Below, in pieces: positions 1 through 8,607 of a stretch of 64,000 nucleotides of DNA. The position numbers and the translations under genes were made by a program. The stretch is from Zoogloea dura. Lineage in GTDB: Bacteria; Pseudomonadota; Gammaproteobacteria; Burkholderiales; Rhodocyclaceae. The stretch spans positions 558,001 to 622,000 of the forward strand of contig NZ_JABBGA010000001.1 of the NCBI RefSeq assembly GCF_012927165.1, read 5' to 3'. Each line of letters begins with the position of its first letter. Within the stretch, counting starts at the first letter, position 1. The notes below the pieces were generated by a model. The model searched no databases and was not told where the DNA came from. It saw only the letters and a list, made by a program, of their open reading frames with translations.

Positions 1-1156
1 CGACCTCGCTCGGGTCTTCGTAGCTGGCTGCAAAATCTTCGATGATCGCGCGGATCTGTTCGGGTTTGGCGTGCAGCTCCTTGCTCTTGACCAGCTCGGA
101 CATGATCAGGCCAAGCTTGACGCGACGCACGGCCTGCTCGGCGAACCAGGAGGTCTCGATCGGCAGGTTCTTGGTCTGCATCCCACGCGCCTCGAAATCC
201 TTCTTGGCGTTTTCAGCAAGCTGGGCGGACTCCTGCTCGACCAGCGCCTTCGGCACTTCGATCGGGTGGGTCTCGATCAGCACGTTCATCACGCGTTCCT
301 TGATCTTGGCCTGGATGCGGCGCTTCACTTCACGCTCCAGGTTGGCCTTGACCTCTTCACGCATCTTGGCCACGTCGCCGTCGGCGATGCCCAGGGTCTT
401 GGCGAACTCGGCGTCGATCTCGGGGAGCTTGGGCTCCTCCACCTTCTTGAGGGCCACTTCGAACTGAACGGTCTGGCCGGCCAGGTGAGCAGCGTGGTAG
501 TCCTCGGGGAAGGTCATGTCGAAGGTCTTGCTTTCACCCACGTTGAGACCCAGCACCGCGGTTTCGAAATCCTTGAGCATCTGGCCGCCGCCGATCACGA
601 AGGGGAAGTCGGTCGCCTGACCACCCTCGAACTCCACACCGTCCTTGCGGCCGGTGAAGTCGATCAGCACACGGTCGCCGTCCTGGGCGGCACGCTCGGC
701 GGGCACAAAAATGGTGCGTTGCTTGCGCAGCACGTCGAGGGTCTTCTCGACTTCGGCATCGCCAACCTCAAGCTGGGGACGCTCCACGTCCTGGCCGCTC
801 ACGTCACCGATGACGATCTCCGGGTAGACCTCGAAGACGGCGGTGAATTCCAGCGCCTCGGTGGAGGTGGACTCCTTCGGCTCGATGTTCGGGTAACCAG
901 CCACGCGCAGGCTCTGCGAACGGATCTGCTCGCCGAGCGCCTTCTCGACAGCGGCGCCGATGGCTTCGGAACGGGCTTGCGGGCCGTAGGACTGGGCCAC
1001 CATGCGGAACGGGACCTTGCCAGGGCGGAAGCCCGGCATCTTGGCGGTGCGGGCCATCTTCTTCAGACGGGCTTCCACATCCTTGTCGATCTCGGCCAGC
1101 GGCACGGACATGTCGATACGGCGCTCCAGCGCGCTCACGGTAACCTGGTTGCTCAT
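1..1156 (-). CDS. tig: Trigger factor (partial, 3' end outside window)
   Basis: Ribosome-associated chaperone and peptidyl-prolyl isomerase acting on nascent chains at the exit tunnel. Reading leftward from the ATG at 1156 gives MSNQVTVSALERRIDM and then GFRPGKVP at residues 42-49, the ribosome-docking loop of the N-terminal domain. An FKBP-type PPIase segment (DFTGRKDGVEFEGG) follows near residue 170, then a helical, charged C-terminal domain. About 385 codons are present and the frame runs off position 1, so only the end of the C-terminal domain is missing. tig is usually followed by clpP-clpX, which would lie outside the window. The gene is divergent from prkA. Identification is secure. 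Confidence 0.97.
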   Translation of the reverse strand, partial: MSNQVTVSALERRIDMSVPLAEIDKDVEARLKKMARTAKMPGFRPGKVPFRMVAQSYGPQARSEAIGAAVEKALGEQIRSQSLRVAGYPNIEPKESTSTEALEFTAVFEVYPEIVIGDVSGQDVERPQLEVGDAEVEKTLDVLRKQRTIFVPAERAAQDGDRVLIDFTGRKDGVEFEGGQATDFPFVIGGGQMLKDFETAVLGLNVGESKTFDMTFPEDYHAAHLAGQTVQFEVALKKVEEPKLPEIDAEFAKTLGIADGDVAKMREEVKANLEREVKRRIQAKIKERVMNVLIETHPIEVPKALVEQESAQLAENAKKDFEARGMQTKNLPIETSWFAEQAVRRVKLGLIMSELVKSKELHAKPEQIRAIIEDFAASYEDPSEV

Positions 1157-1550
1157 GAAAATTCCCTGATCGGTCTTAACAATAACGCCTTACGAACAGG
1201 ACAGGAAAAGCTTAGCAAGACATGTGCCTTCCCACGCATTCCCTTAATGAAACTGTTCGAACAGTCGTCGGAAAAACCTTTAGTCTAACACAGGCCCTGG
1301 GTCCGCTCGCAGCCCCCGCGCCAGTGCTTGGCTTCCGACCCTCATCTGTGAAAAACTGAACCAGCGGGGGTGGAACTCCCCTAGCCTTTGGATATCAGAT
1401 GGGATGAAATAGATTCATGCTCGGCCATGTCTTCGGAAATGACCGGCCGGGCGAAGTGCTCAAGTATCAGCGTCACGAGCCGTCTGTTCACGGACAGACA
1501 ATGGCGAGCCCGGCGCCCCGGTCCGGGTGATGTGCCCCAGGAGACATGAG
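1157..1550. promoter_or_regulatory. tig-prkA divergent intergenic region
   Basis: This is a 394-bp gene-free spacer between two divergent genes. It holds a perfect 14-bp palindrome ACTGTTCGAACAGT at 1252-1265, about 100 bp upstream of tig. It also holds a sigma-54-like element on the plus strand at 1371-1386 (TGGAAC, then TAGCC, with GG and GC 10 bp apart). No further ORF of credible length is visible. The prkA Shine-Dalgarno AGGAG lies at 1539-1543. Confidence 0.5.
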
Positions 1551-3473
1551 ATGAGTATCTTCACTAGCTTCCAGGCCCGTTTCGAGTCTGCCCGGGAAGA
1601 GGAAATGTCGGTCCAGGAATACCTGGAACTCTGCAAGACCGATCCCATGGCTTACGCCACTTCGGCAGAGCGTCTGCTGCAGGCCATTGGCGAACCGGAG
1701 CTGGTCGACACCCGGCTCGACCCGCGCCTGTCGCGCATCTTCTCCAACAAGATGATCAAGATCTATCCGGCCTTCCGGGACTTCTACGGAATGGAGGAGT
1801 CGATCGAGAACATCGTGTCGTATTTCCGACATGCAGCACAGGGCCTGGAGGAAAAGAAACAAATCCTCTACCTGCTCGGTCCGGTGGGCGGCGGCAAGAG
1901 TTCCCTGGCCGAAAAGCTCAAGAGCCTGGTCGAGAACATTCCCTTCTACGCCATCAAGGGGTCGCCGGTTCACGAATCCCCCCTCGGGCTCTTCAGCCCC
2001 ACCGAGGACGGGGCGATCCTCGAGGACGACTACGGCATCCCCCGTCGCTACCTCAACACCATCATGAGCCCGTGGGCGGTCAAGCGCCTGCACGAGTTCA
2101 ACGGTGACATCACAAGATTCAGGGTCGTCAAGCTGCGCCCCTCCGTGCTCCGCCAGATTGCCGTCGCGAAGACCGAACCGGGCGACGAGAACAACCAGGA
2201 CATTTCCTCGCTGGTGGGCAAGATCGACATCCGCATGCTCGAGCAGTATTCGCAGGATGACCCCGACGCCTACTCCTATTCCGGCGGCCTGTGCCTCGCC
2301 AACCGCGGCCTGCTCGAGTTCGTCGAAATGTTCAAGGCGCCGATCAAGGTCCTCCACCCGCTGCTCACCGCGACCCAGGAAGGCAATTACAAGGGCACCG
2401 AAGGTTTCGGGGCAATTCCCTTCGACGGTATCGTGATGGCCCACTCGAACGAATCCGAATGGGTCGCCTTCCGCAACAACCGCAACAACGAGGCCTTCCT
2501 CGACCGGATCTACACCGTCAAGGTGCCCTACTGCCTGCGCGTCTCCGACGAGATCCGCATCTACGACAAGCTTCTCGCCAACAGTTCCCTGTCGCAAGCC
2601 CCGTGCGCGCCGGACACCTTGCGCATGATGGCCCAGTTCGCTGTGCTGTCGCGGGTCAAGGAGCCCGAGAACTCCAGCATCTTCTCCAAGATGCGCGTAT
2701 ACGACGGCGAAAACCTGAAGGACACCGATCCCAAGGCCAAGAGCTACCAGGAGTACCGCGACTACGCGGGCGTCGATGAGGGCATGACCGGCCTGTCCAC
2801 CCGCTTTGCCTTCAAGGTGCTGTCCAAGGTCTTCAACTTCGATCACCGCGAGGTCGCCGCCAACCCGGTGCACCTCATGTACGTGCTCGAACAGCAGATC
2901 GCCCAGGAGCAATACCCGCCCGAGCATGAGGCCAAGTACCTGGCCTTCATCAAGGAATTCCTGGCGCCGCGCTACGCCGAGTTCATCGGCAAGGAGATCC
3001 AGACCGCCTATCTGGAAAGCTATAGCGAATACGGCCAGAACATCTTCGACCGTTACGTTACCTACGCCGACTTCTGGATCCAGGACCAGGAATACCGTGA
3101 CCAGAACACCGGCGAGATCCTCGACCGCAATGCCCTCAACGACGAACTCGAGAAGATCGAGAAGCCGGCGGGCATCAGCAACCCGAAGGACTTCCGCAAC
3201 GAGGTAGTCAACTTCGTGCTGCGCGCGCGGGCCAAGAACAACGGCAAGAACCCCAGCTGGACCAGCTACGAGAAGCTGCGGGCGGTGATCGAGAAGAAGA
3301 TGTTCTCCAACACCGAAGACCTCCTGCCGGTCATCAGCTTCAATGCCAAGGCCAGTGGCGACGATCAGAAGAAGCACCAGAACTTCGTCAACCGCATGAT
3401 CGAAAAGGGCTACACCGAGAAACAGGTCCGACTGCTCTGCGAATGGTATCTGCGCGTCCGCAAGTCGTCCTGA
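1551..3473 (+). CDS. prkA: PrkA-family serine protein kinase / AAA+ protein (YeaG)
   Basis: Cytoplasmic PrkA/YeaG protein of 640 aa, the usual family length. It has an N-terminal AAA+ domain with Walker A GPVGGGKSS at residues 110-118 and a C-terminal kinase-like PrkA domain. The family is known as a stress and starvation kinase that co-occurs with YeaH and SpoVR. I chose the ATG at 1551 over an in-frame ATG at 1527 because AGGAG at 1539-1543 is spaced 7 nt from it and the protein then begins MSIFTSFQARFESA. It is first in an operon with yeaH and spoVR. A weak sigma-54-like element lies upstream at 1371-1386. A 12-bp hairpin separates it from yeaH. Confidence 0.95.
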   Translation: MSIFTSFQARFESAREEEMSVQEYLELCKTDPMAYATSAERLLQAIGEPELVDTRLDPRLSRIFSNKMIKIYPAFRDFYGMEESIENIVSYFRHAAQGLEEKKQILYLLGPVGGGKSSLAEKLKSLVENIPFYAIKGSPVHESPLGLFSPTEDGAILEDDYGIPRRYLNTIMSPWAVKRLHEFNGDITRFRVVKLRPSVLRQIAVAKTEPGDENNQDISSLVGKIDIRMLEQYSQDDPDAYSYSGGLCLANRGLLEFVEMFKAPIKVLHPLLTATQEGNYKGTEGFGAIPFDGIVMAHSNESEWVAFRNNRNNEAFLDRIYTVKVPYCLRVSDEIRIYDKLLANSSLSQAPCAPDTLRMMAQFAVLSRVKEPENSSIFSKMRVYDGENLKDTDPKAKSYQEYRDYAGVDEGMTGLSTRFAFKVLSKVFNFDHREVAANPVHLMYVLEQQIAQEQYPPEHEAKYLAFIKEFLAPRYAEFIGKEIQTAYLESYSEYGQNIFDRYVTYADFWIQDQEYRDQNTGEILDRNALNDELEKIEKPAGISNPKDFRNEVVNFVLRARAKNNGKNPSWTSYEKLRAVIEKKMFSNTEDLLPVISFNAKASGDDQKKHQNFVNRMIEKGYTEKQVRLLCEWYLRVRKSS

Positions 3474-3480
3474 CGCTTTG

Positions 3481-3512
3481 CCGGGCAGCCGACCACCCCG
3501 TCGGCCGCCCGG
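3481..3512 (+). other. Intercistronic hairpin between prkA and yeaH
   Basis: CCGGGC (3481-3486) pairs with GCCCGG (3507-3512) and GCCGAC (3488-3493) pairs with GTCGGC (3500-3505), with a single A/C mismatch between the two stems and a 6-nt loop. No T-tract follows, so it is more likely an mRNA-stability or processing element than a terminator. Confidence 0.55.
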
Positions 3513-3539
3513 TGCACGCCAACAACCCGGGAGGCTCGA

Positions 3540-4808
3540 ATGGTCCGTATCATCGACCGCCGGTTCGACAGCAAAAACAAAAGTGCTGTCAATCGGCAGC
3601 GGTTCATGCGCCGTTTCAAGAACCAGATCCGCGAGGCCGTGGCCGACGCCATATCCGGCCGCTCCATCAAGGATCTGGATAACGGCGAAAGCGTTTCCAT
3701 CCCCGCCAAGGACCTCTCCGAACCCCAGTTTCACCATGGGCGCGGCGGCATATGGGAAACCGTATTCACCGGCAACGACCAGTTTTCATCCGGCGATCAG
3801 ATCAATCGCCCCCAGGGCGGCGGAGGTGGAGGCACCGGCAAGGGCAAGGCCAGCAACGAGGGTGAAGGCGAGGATGATTTCGTCTTCAACCTGTCGCGGG
3901 AGGAGTTCCTCGACGTCTTCTTCGACGACCTCGCCCTGCCCAACCTGGTTAAGACTCAGCTCGCCCGGATCCACGAATACAAGAGCCAGCGGGCCGGCTT
4001 CACCAATGACGGCACGCCGGCCAACATCAACGTGGTGCGCTCCCTGCGCGGCGCACTGGGGCGTCGACTCGCCCTCGCCTCACCCTACCAAGGCCGGCTG
4101 AGGGAGTTGCAAAAGGAGCTTGAGGCCCTGCTCGAGACCAGCCCCCCGGACGACCCCGAGGTGCTGCGCCTGAAAGACGAGATTGGCATCCTGCGGGCCA
4201 AGATCGAAGCCATCCCCTTCATCGACACCTTCGACCTGCGCTACAACAACCGGGTCAAGGTGCCCAAGCCCACCACCCAGGCCGTGATGTTCTGCATCAT
4301 GGACGTCTCCGGCTCGATGGACGAGGACAAGAAGGCCACCGCCAAGCGCTTCTTCATGCTGCTCTACCTCTTCCTGACGCGCACCTACGAGCACATCGAG
4401 GTGGTGTTCATCCGCCATCACACGGTGGCCAAGGAAGTGAACGAGGAAGACTTCTTCCACTCCCGGGAATCCGGCGGCACGGTGGTCTCGAGCGCCCTCG
4501 AGATGATGAAGGACATCCTCCACGCCCGTTATCTCAACGGGGCCTGGAATGTCTACGGCGCCCAGGCCTCCGACGGCGACAACTGGGAGAACGACTCCCC
4601 GCACTGCCGGGAACTCCTGGCCAACACCATCCTGCCCTTCGTGCAGTACTTCGCCTACATCGAGATCACCCCGGGCGAACCCCAGAACCTGTGGAGAGAA
4701 TACGAAAAGCTCAACGGCGCCCACCCCAACTTCGCCATGCAGCACATCGAAGGCTTGCCGGACATCTACCCGGTCTTCCGTGAACTCTTCAAAAAGAAAC
4801 TGGCATGA
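3540..4808 (+). CDS. yeaH: YeaH/YhbH family protein (VWA-containing, UPF0229)
   Basis: 422-aa cytoplasmic protein of the YeaH/YhbH family, partner of PrkA in many proteobacteria and of sporulation loci in Bacillus. The N-terminal half is basic, with a Gly-rich stretch ([12 protein letters not shown], around residue 95). The C-terminal half carries a von Willebrand A-like fold with a metal-site signature DVSGS beginning at D255. The start is ATG with GGGAGG about 8 nt upstream. Its stop overlaps the start of spoVR (ATGA), so the two are translationally coupled. The molecular activity of the family is not well defined; VWA domains usually mediate metal-dependent protein binding. Confidence 0.93.
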   Translation: MVRIIDRRFDSKNKSAVNRQRFMRRFKNQIREAVADAISGRSIKDLDNGESVSIPAKDLSEPQFHHGRGGIWETVFTGNDQFSSGDQINRPQGGGGGGTGKGKASNEGEGEDDFVFNLSREEFLDVFFDDLALPNLVKTQLARIHEYKSQRAGFTNDGTPANINVVRSLRGALGRRLALASPYQGRLRELQKELEALLETSPPDDPEVLRLKDEIGILRAKIEAIPFIDTFDLRYNNRVKVPKPTTQAVMFCIMDVSGSMDEDKKATAKRFFMLLYLFLTRTYEHIEVVFIRHHTVAKEVNEEDFFHSRESGGTVVSSALEMMKDILHARYLNGAWNVYGAQASDGDNWENDSPHCRELLANTILPFVQYFAYIEITPGEPQNLWREYEKLNGAHPNFAMQHIEGLPDIYPVFRELFKKKLA

Positions 4809-6340
4809 GCGCAAAAAAACAGAAGCGCAGGCACCCCCTGCCCGCTCCCGGTGAATGGACCTTTGAGCTGATCGAGGCCTACCACACCGAAATCGACCGG
4901 GTGGCCAGGGAATACGGCCTCGACACCTATCCCACCCAGATCGAGCTGATCACGTCCGAGCAGATGATGGACGCCTATTCGTCGGTCGGGATGCCCGTCA
5001 ACTACCACCACTGGTCTTTCGGCAAGAGCTTCCTGCACACCGAAAAGGGTTACCGACGTGGCCAGATGGGCCTGGCCTACGAGATCGTCATCAACTCCAA
5101 CCCCTGCATCGCCTACCTCATGGAAGAAAACACCATGACGATGCAGGCCCTGGTCATCGCCCACGCAGCCTATGGCCACAACAGCTTCTTCAAGGGCAAC
5201 TACCTCTTCAAGCAATGGACCAATGCCGATGCGATCATCGACTACCTGATCTTTGCCCGTAACTACCTCACCGAATGTGAAGAGCGCTACGGCGAGGAAG
5301 AGGTCGAGTTACTGCTCGACTCCTGTCATGCCCTGATGAACGTCGGCGTGGACCGCTACAAGCGCCCGGCCAAGCTGTCCCTGTCCAAGGAACTGACCCG
5401 CCAGCGGGAGCGCGCCGAATACCTGCAAAGCCAGGTCAACGACCTGTGGCGCACCCTGCCCGCCCAGCAGATCAAGGCCCAGACCGTGGAAGAACGCCGC
5501 TTCCCACCGGAACCCCAGGAGAACCTGCTCTACTTCATCGAGAAGAACGCCCCCCTGCTCGAACCCTGGCAGCGGGAAGTCGTGCGCATCGTCCGCAAGG
5601 TCGGCCAGTATTTCTTCCCCCAGCGCCAGACCCAGGTGATGAACGAAGGCTGGGCCACCTACTGGCACTACACCCTCATCAACACGCTCTACGACGAGGG
5701 CCTGCTGACCGACAGCTTCATGATGGAGTTCCTGCACTCCCACACCAACGTCGTCTATCAGCCGGCCTACAGCGAACCCTGGTACCGGGGCCTCAACCCC
5801 TATGCGCTGGGTTTTGCCATGTGGCAGGACATCCGCCGCATCTGCGAGAACCCCACCGACGAAGACCGCTACTGGTTCCCCGACATGGCCGGCAGCAACT
5901 GGCGCGAAACCTTCGACTTTGCCATGCGCAACTTCAAGGACGAGAGCTTCATCGCCCAGTTCCTGTCCCCCAAGATCATGCGCGATTTCCGCCTGTTCGC
6001 CATTCTCGACGACGACAAGGAAGCCAAGCTCAAGGTCTCGGCGATCCATGACGAAGCGGGCTACCGGAAGGTCCGGGAGATCATGTCCGACAACTACAAC
6101 CTGGGCAGTCGCGAGCCCAACCTGCAGGTCTGGAACGTCGATCTGCGCGGCGACCGCTCACTCACGCTACGTCATCAGGCTTACCTGAGGCGGCCTCTCA
6201 ACGGGGAGGCCGACGAAGTCCTTAAGCACGTGGCAAGGCTGTGGGGCTTTGTGGTCCGGATGGAGGTGGCCCACGAGGACGGGCGCATCGAACTGCTCCA
6301 CGAATGCCGCCAGGACCGGCGGCGCACCGACAAGAACTAG
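4805..6340 (+). CDS. spoVR: SpoVR family protein (YcgB-like)
   Basis: 511-aa SpoVR/YcgB protein starting [20 protein letters not shown] after a short basic N-terminus. Family hallmarks include [19 protein letters not shown] and an EGWATYWHY motif near residue 285, which contains the HExxH-like acidic and histidine positions conserved in this family. It overlaps yeaH by 4 nt and completes the prkA-yeaH-spoVR operon, a conserved stress or stationary-phase module. Its 3' end overlaps the convergent beta-helix gene by 4 nt (6337-6340). The biochemical role is unknown. Confidence 0.94.
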   Translation: MSAKKQKRRHPLPAPGEWTFELIEAYHTEIDRVAREYGLDTYPTQIELITSEQMMDAYSSVGMPVNYHHWSFGKSFLHTEKGYRRGQMGLAYEIVINSNPCIAYLMEENTMTMQALVIAHAAYGHNSFFKGNYLFKQWTNADAIIDYLIFARNYLTECEERYGEEEVELLLDSCHALMNVGVDRYKRPAKLSLSKELTRQRERAEYLQSQVNDLWRTLPAQQIKAQTVEERRFPPEPQENLLYFIEKNAPLLEPWQREVVRIVRKVGQYFFPQRQTQVMNEGWATYWHYTLINTLYDEGLLTDSFMMEFLHSHTNVVYQPAYSEPWYRGLNPYALGFAMWQDIRRICENPTDEDRYWFPDMAGSNWRETFDFAMRNFKDESFIAQFLSPKIMRDFRLFAILDDDKEAKLKVSAIHDEAGYRKVREIMSDNYNLGSREPNLQVWNVDLRGDRSLTLRHQAYLRRPLNGEADEVLKHVARLWGFVVRMEVAHEDGRIELLHECRQDRRRTDKN

Positions 6341-7515
6341 GGCCCGAGGGCACCCGGCGCCTCCCTCCGCCCTGCCGGCCGGGTACCCACAGGCAGCATG
6401 AGTTCCTGGTCCGGCAGCAACACAGGACCAGACTCCGCCGGACGCGACGGAACATGATCGCCGGCACCGGGCCGCAAGCCACGTTCAATCCACCCAGCCA
6501 CCTGTGCGGCGTCATGCAATTGCAGGTTGTCCTCGCCAGACAGCCAGGTCCAGCCGGCGCCCGCATCCTCCTCGCGGCGGAACACCGCATCCGGACAAGG
6601 CCCGCCCACACAGCCGCCAAGCAGCAGGTTGTGTGCTGCGACAACATGGACACGCTCAGGTGCCCAGATGGCGACGAACTCGCCGCCCCCCGGCAGATCG
6701 TCGACCAGCGTATTGGCCACCATCACCAGCTCATGCCTGTCCCCACGCAGGCCTTCAGCCCCAAAGGCGATCAGGCGCCTGTTCTCGGTGGCCGCGCCCT
6801 GCCAGACGACATTGCCCAGCAGCAACACCTCTCCCCCTTCGGGAAAATCCATCTCGTAGCTGGCCTGTCCGCCCACCTCGTCGCTGAAGCGGCTGTAGCG
6901 GATCCGGCTTGCCGCCGCACGGCTCTTCAAGAGATGTCCGATCCGACCATGGTGGAAGTAACTGCCACTCACCTCGAGACGGTCTATCCGTCCCGCGTAC
7001 AGCAAGTGACTGATCCGCGGCCTGGCGAGCAACACGCCATAGGCGAACTCCGAATCCTCCACCTCAAGACTCATCCCGGGCTGATTCGCCGTCAGAATCC
7101 CCATTTCGTTATCGACAAACAGGCAGTTGCGCACCTGCAGGTGCCCGGCCTCCAGCCGAATGCCCGAGCCATTCAGATTGGGCCCCCGCGCGCCCTCGAA
7201 GGCCACGTTATCCACCTGAATGTCACCACCGCGCATCACCCAGATGCCCTTGCCCTCGGCGATCCGGCCGTCGGCCACCAGGCGGGGACGACCCAACACG
7301 CCGCGGATCGTCAGCGTGCGCTGCTCCCAGACAGCAACATCTCCCCGGTAGGTCGCGGCGACAATCTCCACCACATCCCCATCCCGGGCCCGGCGGGACG
7401 CTTCGGCAATCGTTGCGATCGCCTCACCAGGCCCCACCCTGAGGGTCTCGGCGCCTGCCAGCCCCACCGCCAGGCAAGCACACAGGCCCGCCAGAATCTG
7501 CCGCCCTGGCACCAT
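6337..7515 (-). CDS. Secreted right-handed beta-helix repeat protein, function unknown
   Basis: 392 aa. The first 22 residues are a typical signal peptide (hydrophobic core LAGLCACLAVGLAG, predicted cleavage after AGA). The rest fits a parallel beta-helix: short strands with repeated V/N/G turns such as IQVDNVAFEGARG, LQVRNCLFVDNEMGI, LEVSGSYFHHG and ASRIRYSRFSD, the pattern seen in pectate-lyase and periplasmic copper-binding NosD-like proteins. I see no conserved catalytic triad and do not assign an activity. Four cysteines appear in the C-terminal third and two more in the signal peptide. Its stop overlaps convergent spoVR by 4 nt, and only 50 bp separate its start from the divergent dnaJ-like gene. 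Confidence 0.75.
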   Translation of the reverse strand: MVPGRQILAGLCACLAVGLAGAETLRVGPGEAIATIAEASRRARDGDVVEIVAATYRGDVAVWEQRTLTIRGVLGRPRLVADGRIAEGKGIWVMRGGDIQVDNVAFEGARGPNLNGSGIRLEAGHLQVRNCLFVDNEMGILTANQPGMSLEVEDSEFAYGVLLARPRISHLLYAGRIDRLEVSGSYFHHGRIGHLLKSRAAASRIRYSRFSDEVGGQASYEMDFPEGGEVLLLGNVVWQGAATENRRLIAFGAEGLRGDRHELVMVANTLVDDLPGGGEFVAIWAPERVHVVAAHNLLLGGCVGGPCPDAVFRREEDAGAGWTWLSGEDNLQLHDAAQVAGWIERGLRPGAGDHVPSRPAESGPVLLPDQELMLPVGTRPAGRREAPGALGP

Positions 7516-7565
7516 GATTTACCCTGCTCCATCCAAGAATCGGTCTCACCGCTTAGAATACCGAA

Positions 7566-8570
7566 ATGTCGAGAATCGATTTCCACCAGATCCTGGGCGT
7601 CAAACCCGACGCCAGTGCCGCCGAGATCAAGCGGGCCTTCAAGCGCATGGCCATGCGCTGGCATCCAGACCGCAACCCGGATCCGGGCGCCCACGAACAA
7701 TTCCGCCTTGCGCGGGAGGCCTTCGAACGCCTGACAGAAGCGCATTACACCGAACCGGACACCCCGGCGGACGACGCTCCGGCAGATGAAGCCCCTCCGC
7801 CCAGGCCAAGGGGTGAAGACCGCCACATGGAGCTGGAAGTGGATCTGGAGGAAGCCGCCCTCGGCGGCTCTGCAGAAGTGACCGTGGACGGCCGCGTACC
7901 CTGCTCTCCCTGCGAGGGAAGCGGACATCGCAGCTACGGGCGCACCACCATGTGCGGCGCCTGCCACGGCAGCGGACGCATCCGCAGCCCGCAAGGGCTG
8001 GAGCCCTGTCCGACCTGTAACGGAAGGGGCTACTTCACCGATACCCGCTGCAGCGAATGCGACGGGCGAGGCTGGCACCCGGCGGAGCGGCAACTCTCCG
8101 TCACCCTTCCTCCCGCCATGCTGCCCGGCGAAGAATTGAGAATCACTGGCCAGGGCGGCCCGGCACCCGATGGTGGCGTTCCCGGCGACCTGTATCTCGC
8201 ACTCCGGGCACGACCCCATCCCCTGTTCCGCCTCGAGGGCCACGACCTGCACCTGTCCATGCCGGTCAGCGTCTTCCGCGTCCTGGCCGGCGGTGAAATC
8301 CGGGTTCCCACCCTCGGCACGCCCATCGACGTCCTGCTCCCCGAAAGCAGCACCGAGACCCGCATCGTGGTGCCCGGCGCCGGTTTTCCCGGGCGGCAAA
8401 AACGACGCACGGGTGATCTCGTCGTACACCTCCAGGTGCAGTACCCCCGTTTTCTGACCAATGAACAGAAAGCGCTGCTGGAAATGGCCGATCAGGTCAT
8501 GTGCCAGCAGCTTGACGACCAGAGCCCGACCCTGGCCCGCTGGCGAGACCAGCAGCGCGCCGGCGCCTGA
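7566..8570 (+). CDS. DnaJ-like co-chaperone lacking the G/F region
   Basis: 334-aa J-domain protein. The J-domain is at residues 2-62 with the HPD motif (WHPDRNPDP) that stimulates Hsp70 ATPase. A zinc-finger region carries four CxxCxGxG-type repeats (CSPCEGSG, CGACHGSG, CPTCNGRG, CSECDGRG). A DnaJ-type C-terminal substrate-binding domain follows. The Gly/Phe linker normally found after the J-domain is replaced by an acidic, Pro/Ala-rich stretch (PADDAPADEAPPPRPRGED). Housekeeping DnaJ is about 370-380 aa with a G/F region and normally sits beside dnaK, so this is probably a paralogue with a specialised client. It lies 37 bp before the U32 gene and is likely co-transcribed with it. Confidence 0.88.
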   Translation: MSRIDFHQILGVKPDASAAEIKRAFKRMAMRWHPDRNPDPGAHEQFRLAREAFERLTEAHYTEPDTPADDAPADEAPPPRPRGEDRHMELEVDLEEAALGGSAEVTVDGRVPCSPCEGSGHRSYGRTTMCGACHGSGRIRSPQGLEPCPTCNGRGYFTDTRCSECDGRGWHPAERQLSVTLPPAMLPGEELRITGQGGPAPDGGVPGDLYLALRARPHPLFRLEGHDLHLSMPVSVFRVLAGGEIRVPTLGTPIDVLLPESSTETRIVVPGAGFPGRQKRRTGDLVVHLQVQYPRFLTNEQKALLEMADQVMCQQLDDQSPTLARWRDQQRAGA

Positions 8571-8607
8571 ACCACACAACAACGAACATCCGAAAACCCA
8601 CAGAGCA

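Noticed and set aside
1252-1265. A LexA (SOS) box reading of ACTGTTCGAACAGT
   Set aside because: CTGT and ACAG are 4 bp apart, whereas the proteobacterial SOS box needs 8 bp between them.
1488-3737. A 749-codon open frame antisense to prkA
   Set aside because: The translation is rich in Leu/Val/Gly/Asp with no motif, and the opposite strand is unmistakably PrkA. Long antisense frames are common in GC-rich genomes.
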